From positions 101,345 to 165,344 of the forward strand of contig NZ_QNQU01000015.1 of the NCBI RefSeq assembly GCF_003315595.1: a DNA stretch of 64,000 nucleotides, written 5' to 3'. This DNA is from Pedobacter miscanthi. Its GTDB lineage: Bacteria; Bacteroidota; Bacteroidia; Sphingobacteriales; Sphingobacteriaceae. The position numbers and the translations under genes are program-made. How positions within the stretch are numbered: position 1 is the first letter of the stretch; every line of letters starts with the position of its first letter. Shown piece by piece: positions 52,001-58,949 of this stretch. Below the pieces are notes generated by a model. The model was given only the letters and a program-made list of their open reading frames with translations, was not told the DNA's origin and ran no database searches.

Positions 52001-52168
52001 GAAGTGAATTATTATGGTGACAGGCAAATTAACATTAGCGGGCCAACAACGGTAACTGCCGAAATTTATACCCGTTATGCCACCGGAAAACAACAAAGAA
52101 AGGTCATTGTAATGCCTTTGGCAGCCGGAAGTGGTGGCGGTAATTTTGTAGGCGAATTTAATTTTTAA
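49067..52168 (+). CDS. VIT/vWA domain protein with SusC-like segment, TPR and DUF2135
   Basis: A 1033-residue exported protein (signal peptide ends at LAKAQ). The VIT domain (about 25-150) has the pattern LEGELTFPMPEGVSISRYAL and RTIIVGYEEEL. A vWA-like domain (about 265-420) keeps the metal-site motif D274-x-S-x-S. After a linker rich in charged residues and Pro comes a segment like the start of a SusC TonB-dependent receptor: LQEVVIVGYAAQNKSAVTGA (665-684), then LTGRVAGVTVT (704-714), but no plug or barrel follows. TPR-like helices (about 745-890) lead to a C-terminal DUF2135 domain (about 900-1020, RVVLNWNKNDTDIDLWLTDP). The role is unknown; cell-surface interaction or signalling is an inference. 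Confidence 0.87.
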   Translation: MSTSKTLLIFPILLFTLLAKAQMPVLKVQQAETAEQKEAVKLKKLNIDVQITGNIATTVMTMTFHNSSNRILEGELTFPMPEGVSISRYALDINGKMREAVPVEKAKATEVFESIERRRIDPGLLEKVEGNNFRTRIYPLPANGSRTIIVGYEEELSFNNNNALRYHLPLDYNQPVENFSLKTTVFESVIKPELGEQPDGSFDLKANGNTYVGEINKSNYQPKNGLTINLPKRNNMPEVQLQKASSGYYFLINVFPKMQSRERQWASHIGLIWDVSLSGLQRNTDKEIELLDLIIKQKQHLTIQLGLVNNGFKNAGTFVISNGNWTALKDKLKNLVYDGGTNFSAINPKAIQADEYILFSDGLSTFGKNTVDLNKPVHCINTALKADYSTLKYIALKTGGQFVNLNSISVNDAFKQLNQQNLQFLGIKNGNDIRQTYPSMKVNVNGHFSLAGIMNEFNTEFILQFGFGNTVVAEQAVRLNATEHTLSSIDVSRVWAQKKIAEMDIRYEENKDDISVLSKQFGIITRNTSLIVLENLDDYLRYDIVPPIELQQAYNAVLKQLRTDLLEHKKDLINAAVAMTKDLKTWWNTDFYYKEPAKKKESYPDPGQRDIKGDPTADVAIPGPVGQTSRMEIVASQARARSQAKSVSEMRMPPPVVKKDEEKSLQEVVIVGYAAQNKSAVTGATSTVSNHYNNGAPGAANGYLTGRVAGVTVTKGHAVVTPSPQVQQQPVIIIPEFKSDKDYMKNLRGKPDSAYQAYLKMRSKYISTPMFYFDVANWFYQQKDSVRALTILSNIADLDLENADLYKTLAYKLKQTGNYKDELFITQKILQWRPMDAQSYRDYALALADNGQYQPAIDNLYKVLTQSYNVQIADRDQGIEEIIISELNNLLAKHGNSISTKGIDKRLIQPLPVDVRVVLNWNKNDTDIDLWLTDPTGEKGFYGNSRTKIGGRISNDFTSGYGPEQFMIKKAIKGKYKIEVNYYGDRQINISGPTTVTAEIYTRYATGKQQRKVIVMPLAAGSGGGNFVGEFNF

Positions 52169-52175
52169 ACACTAT

Positions 52176-52211
52176 ATTCATAGGGGTCGACTTAAATCGG
52201 CCCCTATGAAT
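52176..52211. terminator. Hairpin between the VIT gene and the deoxyribonucleotidase gene
   Basis: A 15-bp stem ATTCATAGGGGTCGA/TCGGCCCCTATGAAT (one G-U-type mismatch) with a 6-nt loop, lying 7 bp after one stop and 5 bp before the other convergent stop. There is no T run, but the position suggests transcription end for both genes. Confidence 0.6.
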
Positions 52212-52216
52212 TAATA

Positions 52217-52738
52217 TTATAGCAGCAAACCCGCTACTTCTTCCCAGTTGTTTACCCGCTCGTATTCGGTTACCAGTAGATTATGCGGAGAGGTATATAA
52301 TAATGGCCGGCCGGCAAAATTCATAAAATTTTTGGTACGGTCGTCGATGATGATGTCGACGTTTACAATTTTGTTTCCGCAGAACATAATGTGTTTCCAG
52401 TCAATAAAAGGAAAATGTTCGGCCATCCAGTCGTATTTATCCACCAGTGAGTTGCGGAATTCCATTGCTGCCGAAACGATATAAACATCATACTTTTCCT
52501 GCAGGGCCTTAATTACCCGCTGACTATCAGGAATTACGTCAAGATCGCGAAAAAATCCTGGTTCATTGATATATTCGAACCACTTCTGGTTAACTTCTTC
52601 CGGTACGTGGTGATAAATTTCATTTCCGGCATCAATCTTTAAATCAAGCGGAACATTAAAATCACGGTTATATAATTTGATAAATTTTCCAACGGCATCG
52701 GCAATCACCTCGTCCATGTCAATCGCAATTTTTTCCAT
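52217..52738 (-). CDS. 5'(3')-deoxyribonucleotidase-like HAD phosphatase
   Basis: A 173-residue HAD-superfamily phosphatase of the 5'(3')-deoxyribonucleotidase (NT5C) type, which dephosphorylates deoxynucleoside monophosphates. Motif I is IAIDMDEVIADAV, motif II is YIVSAAMEF, and motifs III/IV include KIVNVDIIIDDRTKNF. The ATG at 52738 was preferred to the longer frame (52780), as the catalytic strand then follows after three residues. It is divergent from rpsP with a 145-bp gap and has a near-match box, AATATTTG, upstream of the start. Confidence 0.9.
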   Translation of the reverse strand: MEKIAIDMDEVIADAVGKFIKLYNRDFNVPLDLKIDAGNEIYHHVPEEVNQKWFEYINEPGFFRDLDVIPDSQRVIKALQEKYDVYIVSAAMEFRNSLVDKYDWMAEHFPFIDWKHIMFCGNKIVNVDIIIDDRTKNFMNFAGRPLLYTSPHNLLVTEYERVNNWEEVAGLLL

Positions 52739-52818
52739 TTTGTAGCTGCAAATATTTTGGCGCAAATATCCTGAAAACAAAGAAATTAAACTATGTTTTT
52801 AATTTCCAGTATTTTAGT

Positions 52819-52826
52819 TATCTTTG
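52819..52826 (+). promoter_or_regulatory. rpsP promoter -7 box
   Basis: TATCTTTG fits TAnnTTTG. It gives rpsP a leader of about 52 nt that contains GCAGCATGCAGC; ribosomal protein operons often carry autogenous sites in such leaders, but none is identified. Confidence 0.65.
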
Positions 52827-52882
52827 CAGCCCCGCAGCATGCAGCTCCGGGAACTATGTTGAATACATAAATACAAAAGAAA

Positions 52883-53455
52883 ATGGCAACTAAAATCAGA
52901 TTGCAAAGATTCGGTAAAAAAGGGAAACCTTTTTTCCACGTTGTGGTAGCAGATTCTCGCTCTCCACGTGATGGTAAATTTATTGAGCGTTTAGGTTCTT
53001 ATAACCCAAACACCAATCCTGCAACCATCGAAATTAACTTCGAAAAAACTTTAGCCTGGGTTAACAGTGGTGCTGAGCCAACTGATACTGCCCGTGCTAT
53101 CCTTTCTTACAAAGGTGTTTTATACAAAAAACACTTAGAAGGTGGTGTTAAAAAAGGAGCTTTAACCCAAGAACAGGCAGATGAGAAATTTGCGACTTGG
53201 TTAGATGCTAAAGCAAACAAAATCTCTGGTAAATCAGAAGGATTAGCCGCTTCTAAAGCTGACGTACGTAAAGCAGCTTTAGCCGCAGAAGCTAAGAAAA
53301 AAGAAGATAGAGCAGCAGCTATCGCAGCTAAAAATGCACCAGTTGCAGAAGAGGTTGTTGAAGAAGAAGTTACTGAAGAAGCACCAGCTGTTGAGGCTGA
53401 AGCAACTGAAGAAGCTCCTGCAGCAGAAGCTACTAAAGAAGAAGGAGCAGAATAA
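52883..53455 (+). CDS. rpsP: Small-subunit ribosomal protein bS16 with long acidic-alanine tail
   Basis: Assembly protein of the 30S body. The core (residues 1-80) is standard: MATKIRLQRFGKKGKPFFHV, SPRDGKFIERLGSYNPN and GAEPTDTARAILSYKG. Unlike the roughly 80-90-residue E. coli protein, it continues for about 100 residues: a basic-alanine helix (to about 145) and then an Ala/Glu-rich acidic tail (VAEEVVEEEVTEEAPAVEAE...). Tails of this sort are known in Bacteroidota S16 but differ in length. It leads the conserved rpsP-rimM-trmD-rplS cluster, here interrupted by a terminator and palindrome directly downstream. Confidence 0.96.
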   Translation: MATKIRLQRFGKKGKPFFHVVVADSRSPRDGKFIERLGSYNPNTNPATIEINFEKTLAWVNSGAEPTDTARAILSYKGVLYKKHLEGGVKKGALTQEQADEKFATWLDAKANKISGKSEGLAASKADVRKAALAAEAKKKEDRAAAIAAKNAPVAEEVVEEEVTEEAPAVEAEATEEAPAAEATKEEGAE

Positions 53456-53477
53456 TTTTAATTATTCCGTTTCACAA

Positions 53478-53512
53478 AATAGCGTTCCGGATTTTCGGAG
53501 CGCTATTTTTTT
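53478..53512 (+). terminator. Terminator after rpsP
   Basis: A 12-bp stem AATAGCGTTCCG/CGGAGCGCTATT (one G-U pair), 6-nt loop, followed by TTTTT. rimM must therefore be transcribed by read-through or from its own promoter. Confidence 0.85.
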
Positions 53513-53521
53513 AACTAAAAA

Positions 53522-53585
53522 TGTCATCCTGAGGCACGAAGGATCTGTTTCATCGCTATCAGATCCTTCGTGCCTCAGGATGACA
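53522..53585. repeat. Perfect 26-bp-arm palindrome, family B
   Basis: The left arm TGTCATCCTGAGGCACGAAG (extending to 53547) and its exact reverse complement (53560-53585) enclose a 12-bp loop. It fills the gap between the rpsP terminator and the rimM start (10 bp beyond). A perfect stem suggests a recent insertion. Confidence 0.9.
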
Positions 53586-53595
53586 ATGTAATTAT

Positions 53596-54123
53596 ATGAA
53601 ACACGAAGAAGCATTTTACATAGGTTACGTTACCAAAACGCGGGGATTAAAAGGAGAAGTTCAGGTATTTTTCGAATTTGATGAATACGAACAGCTCGAA
53701 TTCGATGTTGTTTTTGCAGATATGAACGGTAAATTAGTGCCTTACTTCGTGGCATCGGCTAAATTGCAGGCCAATAAAACCGGTTATTTCAATTTCGATG
53801 ATGTTGACCATATCGATAAAGCGCAACCTTTATTAAAAAAGAAACTTTACCTGCCCATCGCACAGATGCCGGAACGGGATGAATCGGAATTTTTCTACAC
53901 CGATTTAAAAGGTTTTACGGCCGTTGATGAATCGCTTGGCGAATTGGGCGAAATTTTAGAGGTAAACGAATATCCACAGCAGTTTGTTGCTACAGTACAT
54001 TATCAGGAAACCGAAATCCTTTTTCCGTTAAACGAAGACTTTATTGTAGAGATTGATGATGAAGAAAAGATTTTAACACTTAACCTGCCTGATGGTTTAC
54101 TGGATATATATCTGGAAAAGTAA
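53596..54123 (+). CDS. rimM: Ribosome maturation factor RimM
   Basis: Assists 30S head assembly by binding uS19. The 175-residue protein has the RimM N-terminal beta-barrel (YIGYVTKTRGLKGEVQVFFE) and the C-terminal PRC-barrel domain (FFYTDLKGFTAVDESLGELGEI, then EILFPLNEDFIVEIDDEEKI). The order rpsP-rimM-trmD-rplS is ancient, but here a small lipoprotein gene separates rimM from trmD. The C terminus LPDGLLDIYLEK is typical of the family. The ATG at 53596 fits; the longer overlapping frame starting in rpsP is a by-product of repeated codons. Confidence 0.95.
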   Translation: MKHEEAFYIGYVTKTRGLKGEVQVFFEFDEYEQLEFDVVFADMNGKLVPYFVASAKLQANKTGYFNFDDVDHIDKAQPLLKKKLYLPIAQMPERDESEFFYTDLKGFTAVDESLGELGEILEVNEYPQQFVATVHYQETEILFPLNEDFIVEIDDEEKILTLNLPDGLLDIYLEK

Positions 54124-54205
54124 AATCCTCCTCTTTAATAAGTCGTATCAGGTATTTTTTTCAAGAAAAATTGTTAATTTAGGGTTCATCCTAACCAAAA
54201 TTAAC

Positions 54206-54640
54206 ATGCTCAAAAAAACATCAAAAATCGCAATGATTATTCTTGCGGCAATCACTATTTTTTCCTGTAAAACCGTACAACAAGCTAATTTAAAAGAGAT
54301 TAAGCCATTTGTAGGCATCTGGAATGATACGACCAATCCCGGGAGTAAAATCGTTTTTAAATCAGACGGTAGTTTTTATAACCTCGCGAAAGAAAATGGT
54401 GTACAGGTTGTTACGCATAGCGGAACCTTTAAAATTTTATCGAACAACATGTATGTGCTGAACATTTCTGATGCAAGAATTGACGCTACTTACGATCTGA
54501 AAGGCAGACAATATGCCAATTATTATACTTTAGGCAGTGATCAGAAAACAATGAAGGTAAGTGGCTATGTTGATGGACGTAACGGAGGAAAAGGCTTAAA
54601 GTGGGCAAGTGATCTGGTAAAAGTGAATAGGTTGGATTAA
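54206..54640 (+). CDS. Small lipoprotein, lipocalin-like (DUF4488-like)
   Basis: A 144-residue putative lipoprotein: the hydrophobic N terminus ends in the lipobox ITIFSC. The remaining part looks like a small beta barrel (VGIWNDTTNPGSKIVFKSDG, GTFKILSNNMYVLNIS, YTLGSDQKTMKVSGYV), similar in outline to the DUF4488/lipocalin-type domain. The function is unknown. The frame is open upstream into rimM, but the ATG at 54206 starts the signal. It is inserted between rimM and trmD, genes that are normally adjacent, and so is probably a later addition to the cluster. Confidence 0.68.
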   Translation: MLKKTSKIAMIILAAITIFSCKTVQQANLKEIKPFVGIWNDTTNPGSKIVFKSDGSFYNLAKENGVQVVTHSGTFKILSNNMYVLNISDARIDATYDLKGRQYANYYTLGSDQKTMKVSGYVDGRNGGKGLKWASDLVKVNRLD

Positions 54641-54685
54641 CAACGCAAAATTTTCCATCAGGCTAAAGACTTCGGGTTAAAGCTT

Positions 54686-54693
54686 TACCTTTG
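54686..54693 (+). promoter_or_regulatory. trmD promoter -7 box, adjacent to the start codon
   Basis: TACCTTTG fits TAnnTTTG and ends four bases before the ATG at 54698. It gives trmD its own, probably leaderless, transcript, although the gene lies in an operon in most bacteria. Confidence 0.55.
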
Positions 54694-54697
54694 CGTT

Positions 54698-55372
54698 ATG
54701 CGTTTTGATATTATAACCGTTATTCCGGGTCTGTTGGAAAGCCCTTTTGCCCATTCGATTCTGCAAAGGGCACAAAAAAAAGGCATCGCCGAAATTGTTG
54801 TGCATAATTTGAGGGATTACTCTACACACAAGCAAAAAAGTGTAGACGATTACCAATATGGAGGTGGCAGCGGTATGGTGATGATGATTGAACCCTTTGC
54901 CAACTGTATCGAAAAACTTCAGTCTGAGCGCGAATACGACGAGATCATCTTTATGAGTCCTGATGGCGTAACGCTTAATCAGAGTATTGCTAACGAATTA
55001 TCGATTAAAAAGAACATCATTGTTTTATGTGGTCATTATAAGGGCATAGATCAGCGTATACGCGATATCTATGTAACACGCGAGATCTCTGTTGGCGATT
55101 ATGTTCTAAGCGGAGGCGAGCTTCCTGCAGCCATTGTAGTAGATGCCGTGGTGCGTTTAATTCCCGGGGTATTAAATGACGAAACCTCTGCCCTATCCGA
55201 TAGTTTCCAGGGTGAGCTGCTCGATGCACCGGTTTATACCCGTCCGGCTGACTGGCGCGGACATAAAGTACCCGATGTTTTATTAAGCGGCCACGAAGCA
55301 AAAGTGAACGAATGGAGGCATGAACAAGCCCTGGAGCGGACTAAAGCACGTCGTCCTGACCTTTTGGAATAG
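54698..55372 (+). CDS. trmD: tRNA (guanine-N1)-methyltransferase TrmD
   Basis: Methylates G37 next to the anticodon, preventing frameshifts; it is an essential SPOUT-fold enzyme with a trefoil knot. Family motifs are RAQKKGIAEIVVHNLRDYS, QYGGGSGMVMMIEP, IIVLCGHYKGIDQRI and SVGDYVLSGGELPAAIVVDA (SAM-binding knot). The length of 224 residues is normal. rplS follows after a 138-bp gap with its own likely promoter. The short distance between its promoter box and ATG is noted separately. Confidence 0.97.
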   Translation: MRFDIITVIPGLLESPFAHSILQRAQKKGIAEIVVHNLRDYSTHKQKSVDDYQYGGGSGMVMMIEPFANCIEKLQSEREYDEIIFMSPDGVTLNQSIANELSIKKNIIVLCGHYKGIDQRIRDIYVTREISVGDYVLSGGELPAAIVVDAVVRLIPGVLNDETSALSDSFQGELLDAPVYTRPADWRGHKVPDVLLSGHEAKVNEWRHEQALERTKARRPDLLE

Positions 55373-55510
55373 AAGCATTTAGCACAATCAAATGTGGAAT
55401 TCATAAAGATTGTGGAAAAAATTAAAATAGGTTTTTTTATATCAAAAAAAATCCCTAATATTGCAATCCGATTTTCAAGGTAAAGAAAGTTGGTTTAATA
55501 GCTTAAAATC

Positions 55511-55858
55511 ATGGATTTAGTAAAATTTGTTGAAGAGCAGGCCATCGCGAAAAAAGATTATCCTGCGTTCAAGTCTGGCGATACAGTGAGCGTACACTAT
55601 AAAATTCGCGAAGGTAATAAAGAACGTGTTCAAATTTACCAAGGTGTTGTAATACAACGTAACAGTGCAGGTGCTAATGAAACCTTCACCGTACGTAAAA
55701 TGAGCAACGGCGTTGGTGTTGAGCGTATTTTCCCTTTTAGTTCTCCAAACATTGAGAAAGTAGAAGTGAATAGCTATGGTAAAGTTCGTAGAGCGAAATT
55801 GTTCTATTTACGTGCTTTAACTGGTAAAGCTGCTCGTATCAAATCTTTGAGAAAATAA
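55511..55858 (+). CDS. rplS: Large-subunit ribosomal protein bL19
   Basis: A 115-residue protein at the interface of the two ribosomal subunits. The match is clear from FKSGDTVSVHYKIREGNKER, IYQGVVIQRN, TFTVRKMSNGVGVERIFPFSSPNIEKVEVN and the basic C terminus KVRRAKLFYLRALTGKAARI. It probably has its own promoter: TAATATTG at 55456-55463, one mismatch to TAnnTTTG, leaves a leader of about 45 nt. A terminator follows 22 bp after the stop. Confidence 0.97.
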   Translation: MDLVKFVEEQAIAKKDYPAFKSGDTVSVHYKIREGNKERVQIYQGVVIQRNSAGANETFTVRKMSNGVGVERIFPFSSPNIEKVEVNSYGKVRRAKLFYLRALTGKAARIKSLRK

Positions 55859-55880
55859 TATTCTTTATTACAAGATATAG

Positions 55881-55911
55881 CCTTCACGATTAATTTCGTG
55901 GAGGTTTTTTT
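55881..55911 (+). terminator. Terminator of rplS
   Basis: An 8-bp stem CCTTCACG/CGTGGAGG (one G-U pair), 8-nt loop, followed by a run of seven T. It ends just before the promoter box of the next gene. Confidence 0.8.
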
Positions 55912-55916
55912 GTTTA

Positions 55917-55924
55917 TACCTTTG
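55917..55924 (+). promoter_or_regulatory. mscS-type gene promoter -7 box, adjacent to the start codon
   Basis: TACCTTTG fits TAnnTTTG and ends four bases before the ATG at 55929. A leaderless mRNA is predicted. Confidence 0.55.
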
Positions 55925-55928
55925 TTAA

Positions 55929-57104
55929 ATGTTAGATTCTGCTTTTTTCGACCAGGTTTTTTGGGGCAACACAGTAAAAGCCTATTTCCTTTTCGGGGGG
56001 ATACTTTTTTTAGGACTCATATTTAAAAATATTTTTTCCAAGCTGTTAAGCAGGTTACTGTTTAAGCTTTTCAGCAATTTTTCAAGCCAATCGCATAACG
56101 ATGCCTTTGTAGCTTTGCTGTTAAAACCGATAGAGATTTTTATCCTGCTTTCAACCATTTATCTTTCGATTAACCAGCTAAAACATCCTTTAGAAGTTAC
56201 CGTTTACCATTACAGTAAACTGATTGGTAAAACGAAAGAGCTGATTCCGGTAAGCATTGGCGATTGTGTAGATCGGATTTTCCTGTTTATGATCATCCTG
56301 TCGTTCTTCTGGATCATTTTAAGGATAATCGATTTTATCAGTCATGTGTTGTTATATAAAGCTTCGCTCACCGAAAATAAGGCTGATGATCAGTTGGTGC
56401 CTTTTTTAAAGGAACTTTTTAAAACCATCATCATTTTTATTGGCTTTTTTACGCTTCTGGGCTTCGTTTTCGAAGTTAATGTGTTAACACTCATTACCGG
56501 GTTAGGCATTGGAGGTATTGCCATAGCTTTGGCCGCAAAAGAAAGTTTAGAAAACCTGATCGGATCATTCACGATCTTTTTAGACAAACCTTTTACAGTT
56601 GGCGATCTGGTAAAGGTTGATGGCGTTGAAGGAACTGTAGAAAAAGTGGGCTTTAGAAGTACAAGGATCAGAACATCCGAAAAAACGATGGCTACCCTAC
56701 CCAACAGGGGCATGATTGATGGCGTATTGGAGAATCTCTCGTTAAGAAACTCACGTAAGGTATCTTTTGTTATCGGACTTACCTACGAAACCAGTTCCAA
56801 CGCATTAAGAAAAATTATTTCCGAAATACAGGATTATATCAATAGTCATGTTGGTACAAGCGACGATGGAAATGCCTCATTTAAAAGCTTTGGCGATTCG
56901 GGTTTGAATGTAGAGGTTAATTACTTTGTAACAGAACTGAATCATGCTGAATTTTTAAAAATCAGGCAGGAAATCAACCTGGAAATTATGGATATCGTGA
57001 TCCGTAATAAATCAGATTTTGCCTATCCAACACAACGTTTAATTAGCGACAGGCCTGTAGCTCCTGGTGATAAGGAAGAAGTGGGCAATGATGCTACCGA
57101 TTAG
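55929..57104 (+). CDS. Small-conductance mechanosensitive channel (MscS family)
   Basis: Inner-membrane channel that opens under hypo-osmotic stress. Of the 391 residues, four to five transmembrane helices (about 18-195) precede the MscS domain. The pore helix is ITGLGIGGIAIALAAKESLENLIGSF (TM3 and its kink); the beta domain follows as DKPFTVGDLVKVDGVEGTVEKVGFRSTRI. The C-terminal alpha/beta domain ends near residue 370. The N-terminal extra helices place it with the larger YnaI/YbdG-like members, not with the 286-residue MscS. The start ATG 55929 has no alternative before the first helix. Confidence 0.92.
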   Translation: MLDSAFFDQVFWGNTVKAYFLFGGILFLGLIFKNIFSKLLSRLLFKLFSNFSSQSHNDAFVALLLKPIEIFILLSTIYLSINQLKHPLEVTVYHYSKLIGKTKELIPVSIGDCVDRIFLFMIILSFFWIILRIIDFISHVLLYKASLTENKADDQLVPFLKELFKTIIIFIGFFTLLGFVFEVNVLTLITGLGIGGIAIALAAKESLENLIGSFTIFLDKPFTVGDLVKVDGVEGTVEKVGFRSTRIRTSEKTMATLPNRGMIDGVLENLSLRNSRKVSFVIGLTYETSSNALRKIISEIQDYINSHVGTSDDGNASFKSFGDSGLNVEVNYFVTELNHAEFLKIRQEINLEIMDIVIRNKSDFAYPTQRLISDRPVAPGDKEEVGNDATD

Positions 57105-57531
57105 ATCATCGCTTGAAAGAAGTCAAGTTTTTAAAACTTGACTGCTTTTGAGCATGAAACAGGATCGAATTAGAATTCATCCGAATGAATAAATTATCGG
57201 ATAAAACGGTTTTGAGTGAGAGACAGGTTAATGCGTACACTCAAAAAACACTCTCATTTCGAGCGGAATGTAACTTGTCCCAATTTTTATATCGGTAACG
57301 AAGTCGAGAACCACGCAGCGCTCAGCGAAGTTAAATCTATCCCGAGATAGATCTCTCCACTCCGCGATGCTTCGGTCGAGATGACGTTTTCTGTTGGGAG
57401 TTGTCATCCTGACCGTAGTCGAAGGATCTTTTTGTTATGTAAGAGCAGTCAGGTTTTTAAAACTTGACTTCTTTAAAACAAAAAGCCGTGGTCTGTGTCC
57501 TTACAGATCACTAAGAATATGTTTAATTACT
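57105..57531. repeat. Repeat-filled gap between the MscS gene and psd
   Basis: About 430 bp with no gene. It holds two copies of a family-F palindrome, AGTCAAGTTTTTAAAACTTG at 57121 (to 57143) and a near-copy at 57447-57469. A family-A variant in reverse order runs from 57254 (CATTTCGAGCGG) to 57386 (GGTCGAGATGACG), with inner AAATCTATCCCGAGATAGAT. A family-B arm, TGTCATCCTGACCGTAGTCG, is at 57403. The first family-F palindrome may also terminate the MscS gene. Confidence 0.75.
57479..57511 (-). terminator. Possible terminator of psd
   Basis: On the minus strand, GTGATCTGT and ACAGACCAC form an imperfect stem (one mismatch) with a 6-nt loop, followed by GGCTTTTTGTTTT. Confidence 0.5.
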
Positions 57532-58191
57532 TTAGCTTAACGTGGCCAATGTGGTAATTCCACCTTTTACTACCTGGTTAAGTTCTACGTTAACCTTGGT
57601 GCCTACCGGAAGAAAAACATCAACCCTCGAACCGAATTTAATAAAACCGAACTGCTCTGTTTGGATTACCTGATCGCCTTCTTTTACATACCATACAATT
57701 CTGCGGGCCAAAGCACCTGCAATCTGGCGGAACAATACCGGCGTACCGTTTTTATGCTCTACAACCGTAGTTGTACGTTCGTTTTCGGTAGAAGATTTCG
57801 GGTTCCAGGCCGCAAGGTATTTACCCGGGTGATATTTAAAAAATTTAACCACTCCTGAGATCGGGTTACGGTTGATGTGCACATTAACAGGCGACATAAA
57901 AATTGATACCTGTAAACGTTTATCTTTAAAGTATTCGCCTTCTTCAGTTTCTTCGATTACCACAACTTTACCGTCTGCAGGGCAGATTACAAGGTTTTCT
58001 CCAGAAGAGAAGCTGCGGCTTGGATTGCGGAAAAACTGCAGTACAATGATAAATAATGCTGCAGAGAAAATATAAATAAACCAGCGCAGCCAGGTAATGT
58101 CGTGGTACTTATAATCAACAACTGCGTTGATTACGAAAATAAACAAAACGCTCAGGGCAATAGTGGTGTAACCTTCTTTATGTATGGTCAT
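57532..58191 (-). CDS. psd: Phosphatidylserine decarboxylase
   Basis: Makes phosphatidylethanolamine from phosphatidylserine at the inner membrane. The 219-residue proenzyme has two N-terminal transmembrane helices (about 10-52) and the short Psd type of Bacteroidota and archaea. It cleaves itself between G187 and S188 in IKFGSRVDV; the serine becomes the pyruvoyl cofactor. Conserved residues include FMSPVNVHINRNPISGVV and YHPGKYLAAWNPKSS. A near-consensus box CACCTTTG lies 19 nt before the ATG on the minus strand. CdsA is encoded at 19752; no phosphatidylserine synthase was seen in the window. Confidence 0.94.
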   Translation of the reverse strand: MTIHKEGYTTIALSVLFIFVINAVVDYKYHDITWLRWFIYIFSAALFIIVLQFFRNPSRSFSSGENLVICPADGKVVVIEETEEGEYFKDKRLQVSIFMSPVNVHINRNPISGVVKFFKYHPGKYLAAWNPKSSTENERTTTVVEHKNGTPVLFRQIAGALARRIVWYVKEGDQVIQTEQFGFIKFGSRVDVFLPVGTKVNVELNQVVKGGITTLATLS

Positions 58192-58246
58192 TGTGTTAAA
58201 AATTATTGGGCAAAGGTGCGAAAAATAAATTAATCCAATCTAAAAA

Positions 58247-58789
58247 TTATGCCTCTGTTGCTCTATAAATATCGGTTAGGTTCCGGCCAAGGCCATTGTA
58301 ATCTAAACCGTAGCCTACCACAAATTCGTTAGGTATTTCAAAACCAACATACTCCAGTTCTTCGATTTCGTATTTTAATGCGCTTGGTTTAAGTAAAAGT
58401 GAGCTTACTTTAACCGATGCCGGATTTTTGTCTTTTATGGTTTTTAGAATATGAGTTAACGTTAAACCGGTATCAACAATATCTTCAACAATGACGATAT
58501 CCCTTCCCTCAATATTTTCGGGTAATCCGATCAGTTCTTTTACATTCCCTGAACTCGATGTACCTTCGTAAGAGGCTACACGCATAAAAGCAACTTCGCA
58601 GGGAATATTAATTTCTTTGATCAGATCGGCCATGAATAAAAAACTGCCGTTTAATACACCGATAAATAAAGGACATTTGCCTTCATAATCAACATTCATC
58701 TGGATGCCCATCAAACGGATCCGTTTATTCAGGGTGTCATTTTCTAAAAATATCTCGAACTCTTTATCCTCTACTTTTATTTTGTGCAT
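58247..58789 (-). CDS. hpt: Hypoxanthine phosphoribosyltransferase
   Basis: Purine salvage enzyme that adds ribose 5-phosphate from PRPP to hypoxanthine or guanine. The 180 residues show the PRTase fold: KCPLFIGVLNGSFLFMADLI, VASYEGTSSSGNVKEL, the PRPP loop IVIVEDIVDTGLTLTHIL and the C-terminal base-binding EFVVGYGLDYNGLGRNLTDI. It is 55 bp upstream of psd on the same strand and may be cotranscribed. Confidence 0.95.
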   Translation of the reverse strand: MHKIKVEDKEFEIFLENDTLNKRIRLMGIQMNVDYEGKCPLFIGVLNGSFLFMADLIKEINIPCEVAFMRVASYEGTSSSGNVKELIGLPENIEGRDIVIVEDIVDTGLTLTHILKTIKDKNPASVKVSSLLLKPSALKYEIEELEYVGFEIPNEFVVGYGLDYNGLGRNLTDIYRATEA

Positions 58790-58949
58790 TTTGTTGTTAA
58801 GATTGTTAAATGTTGGAAGGCTGTAATGTTATTGTGGTTATTGCTTTATTGTCGATTGTTGGCAGAAATAGTTAATCATTATGTCAATCGCCAACTCAAA
58901 CTGTGAATTGCTAACTGAAAACTGACAACCCCAATCTCCTAACTCAAAA

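Noticed and set aside
53334..53591. An 85-codon plus-strand gene overlapping rpsP
   Set aside because: It is a frame-shifted reading of the Ala/Glu repeats of the bS16 tail and of the palindrome behind it.
57121..57143. Clear terminator of the MscS-type gene
   Set aside because: The stem is A+T-rich and a near-copy lies at 57447 away from any gene end, so it is better called a dispersed repeat; a terminator role remains possible.
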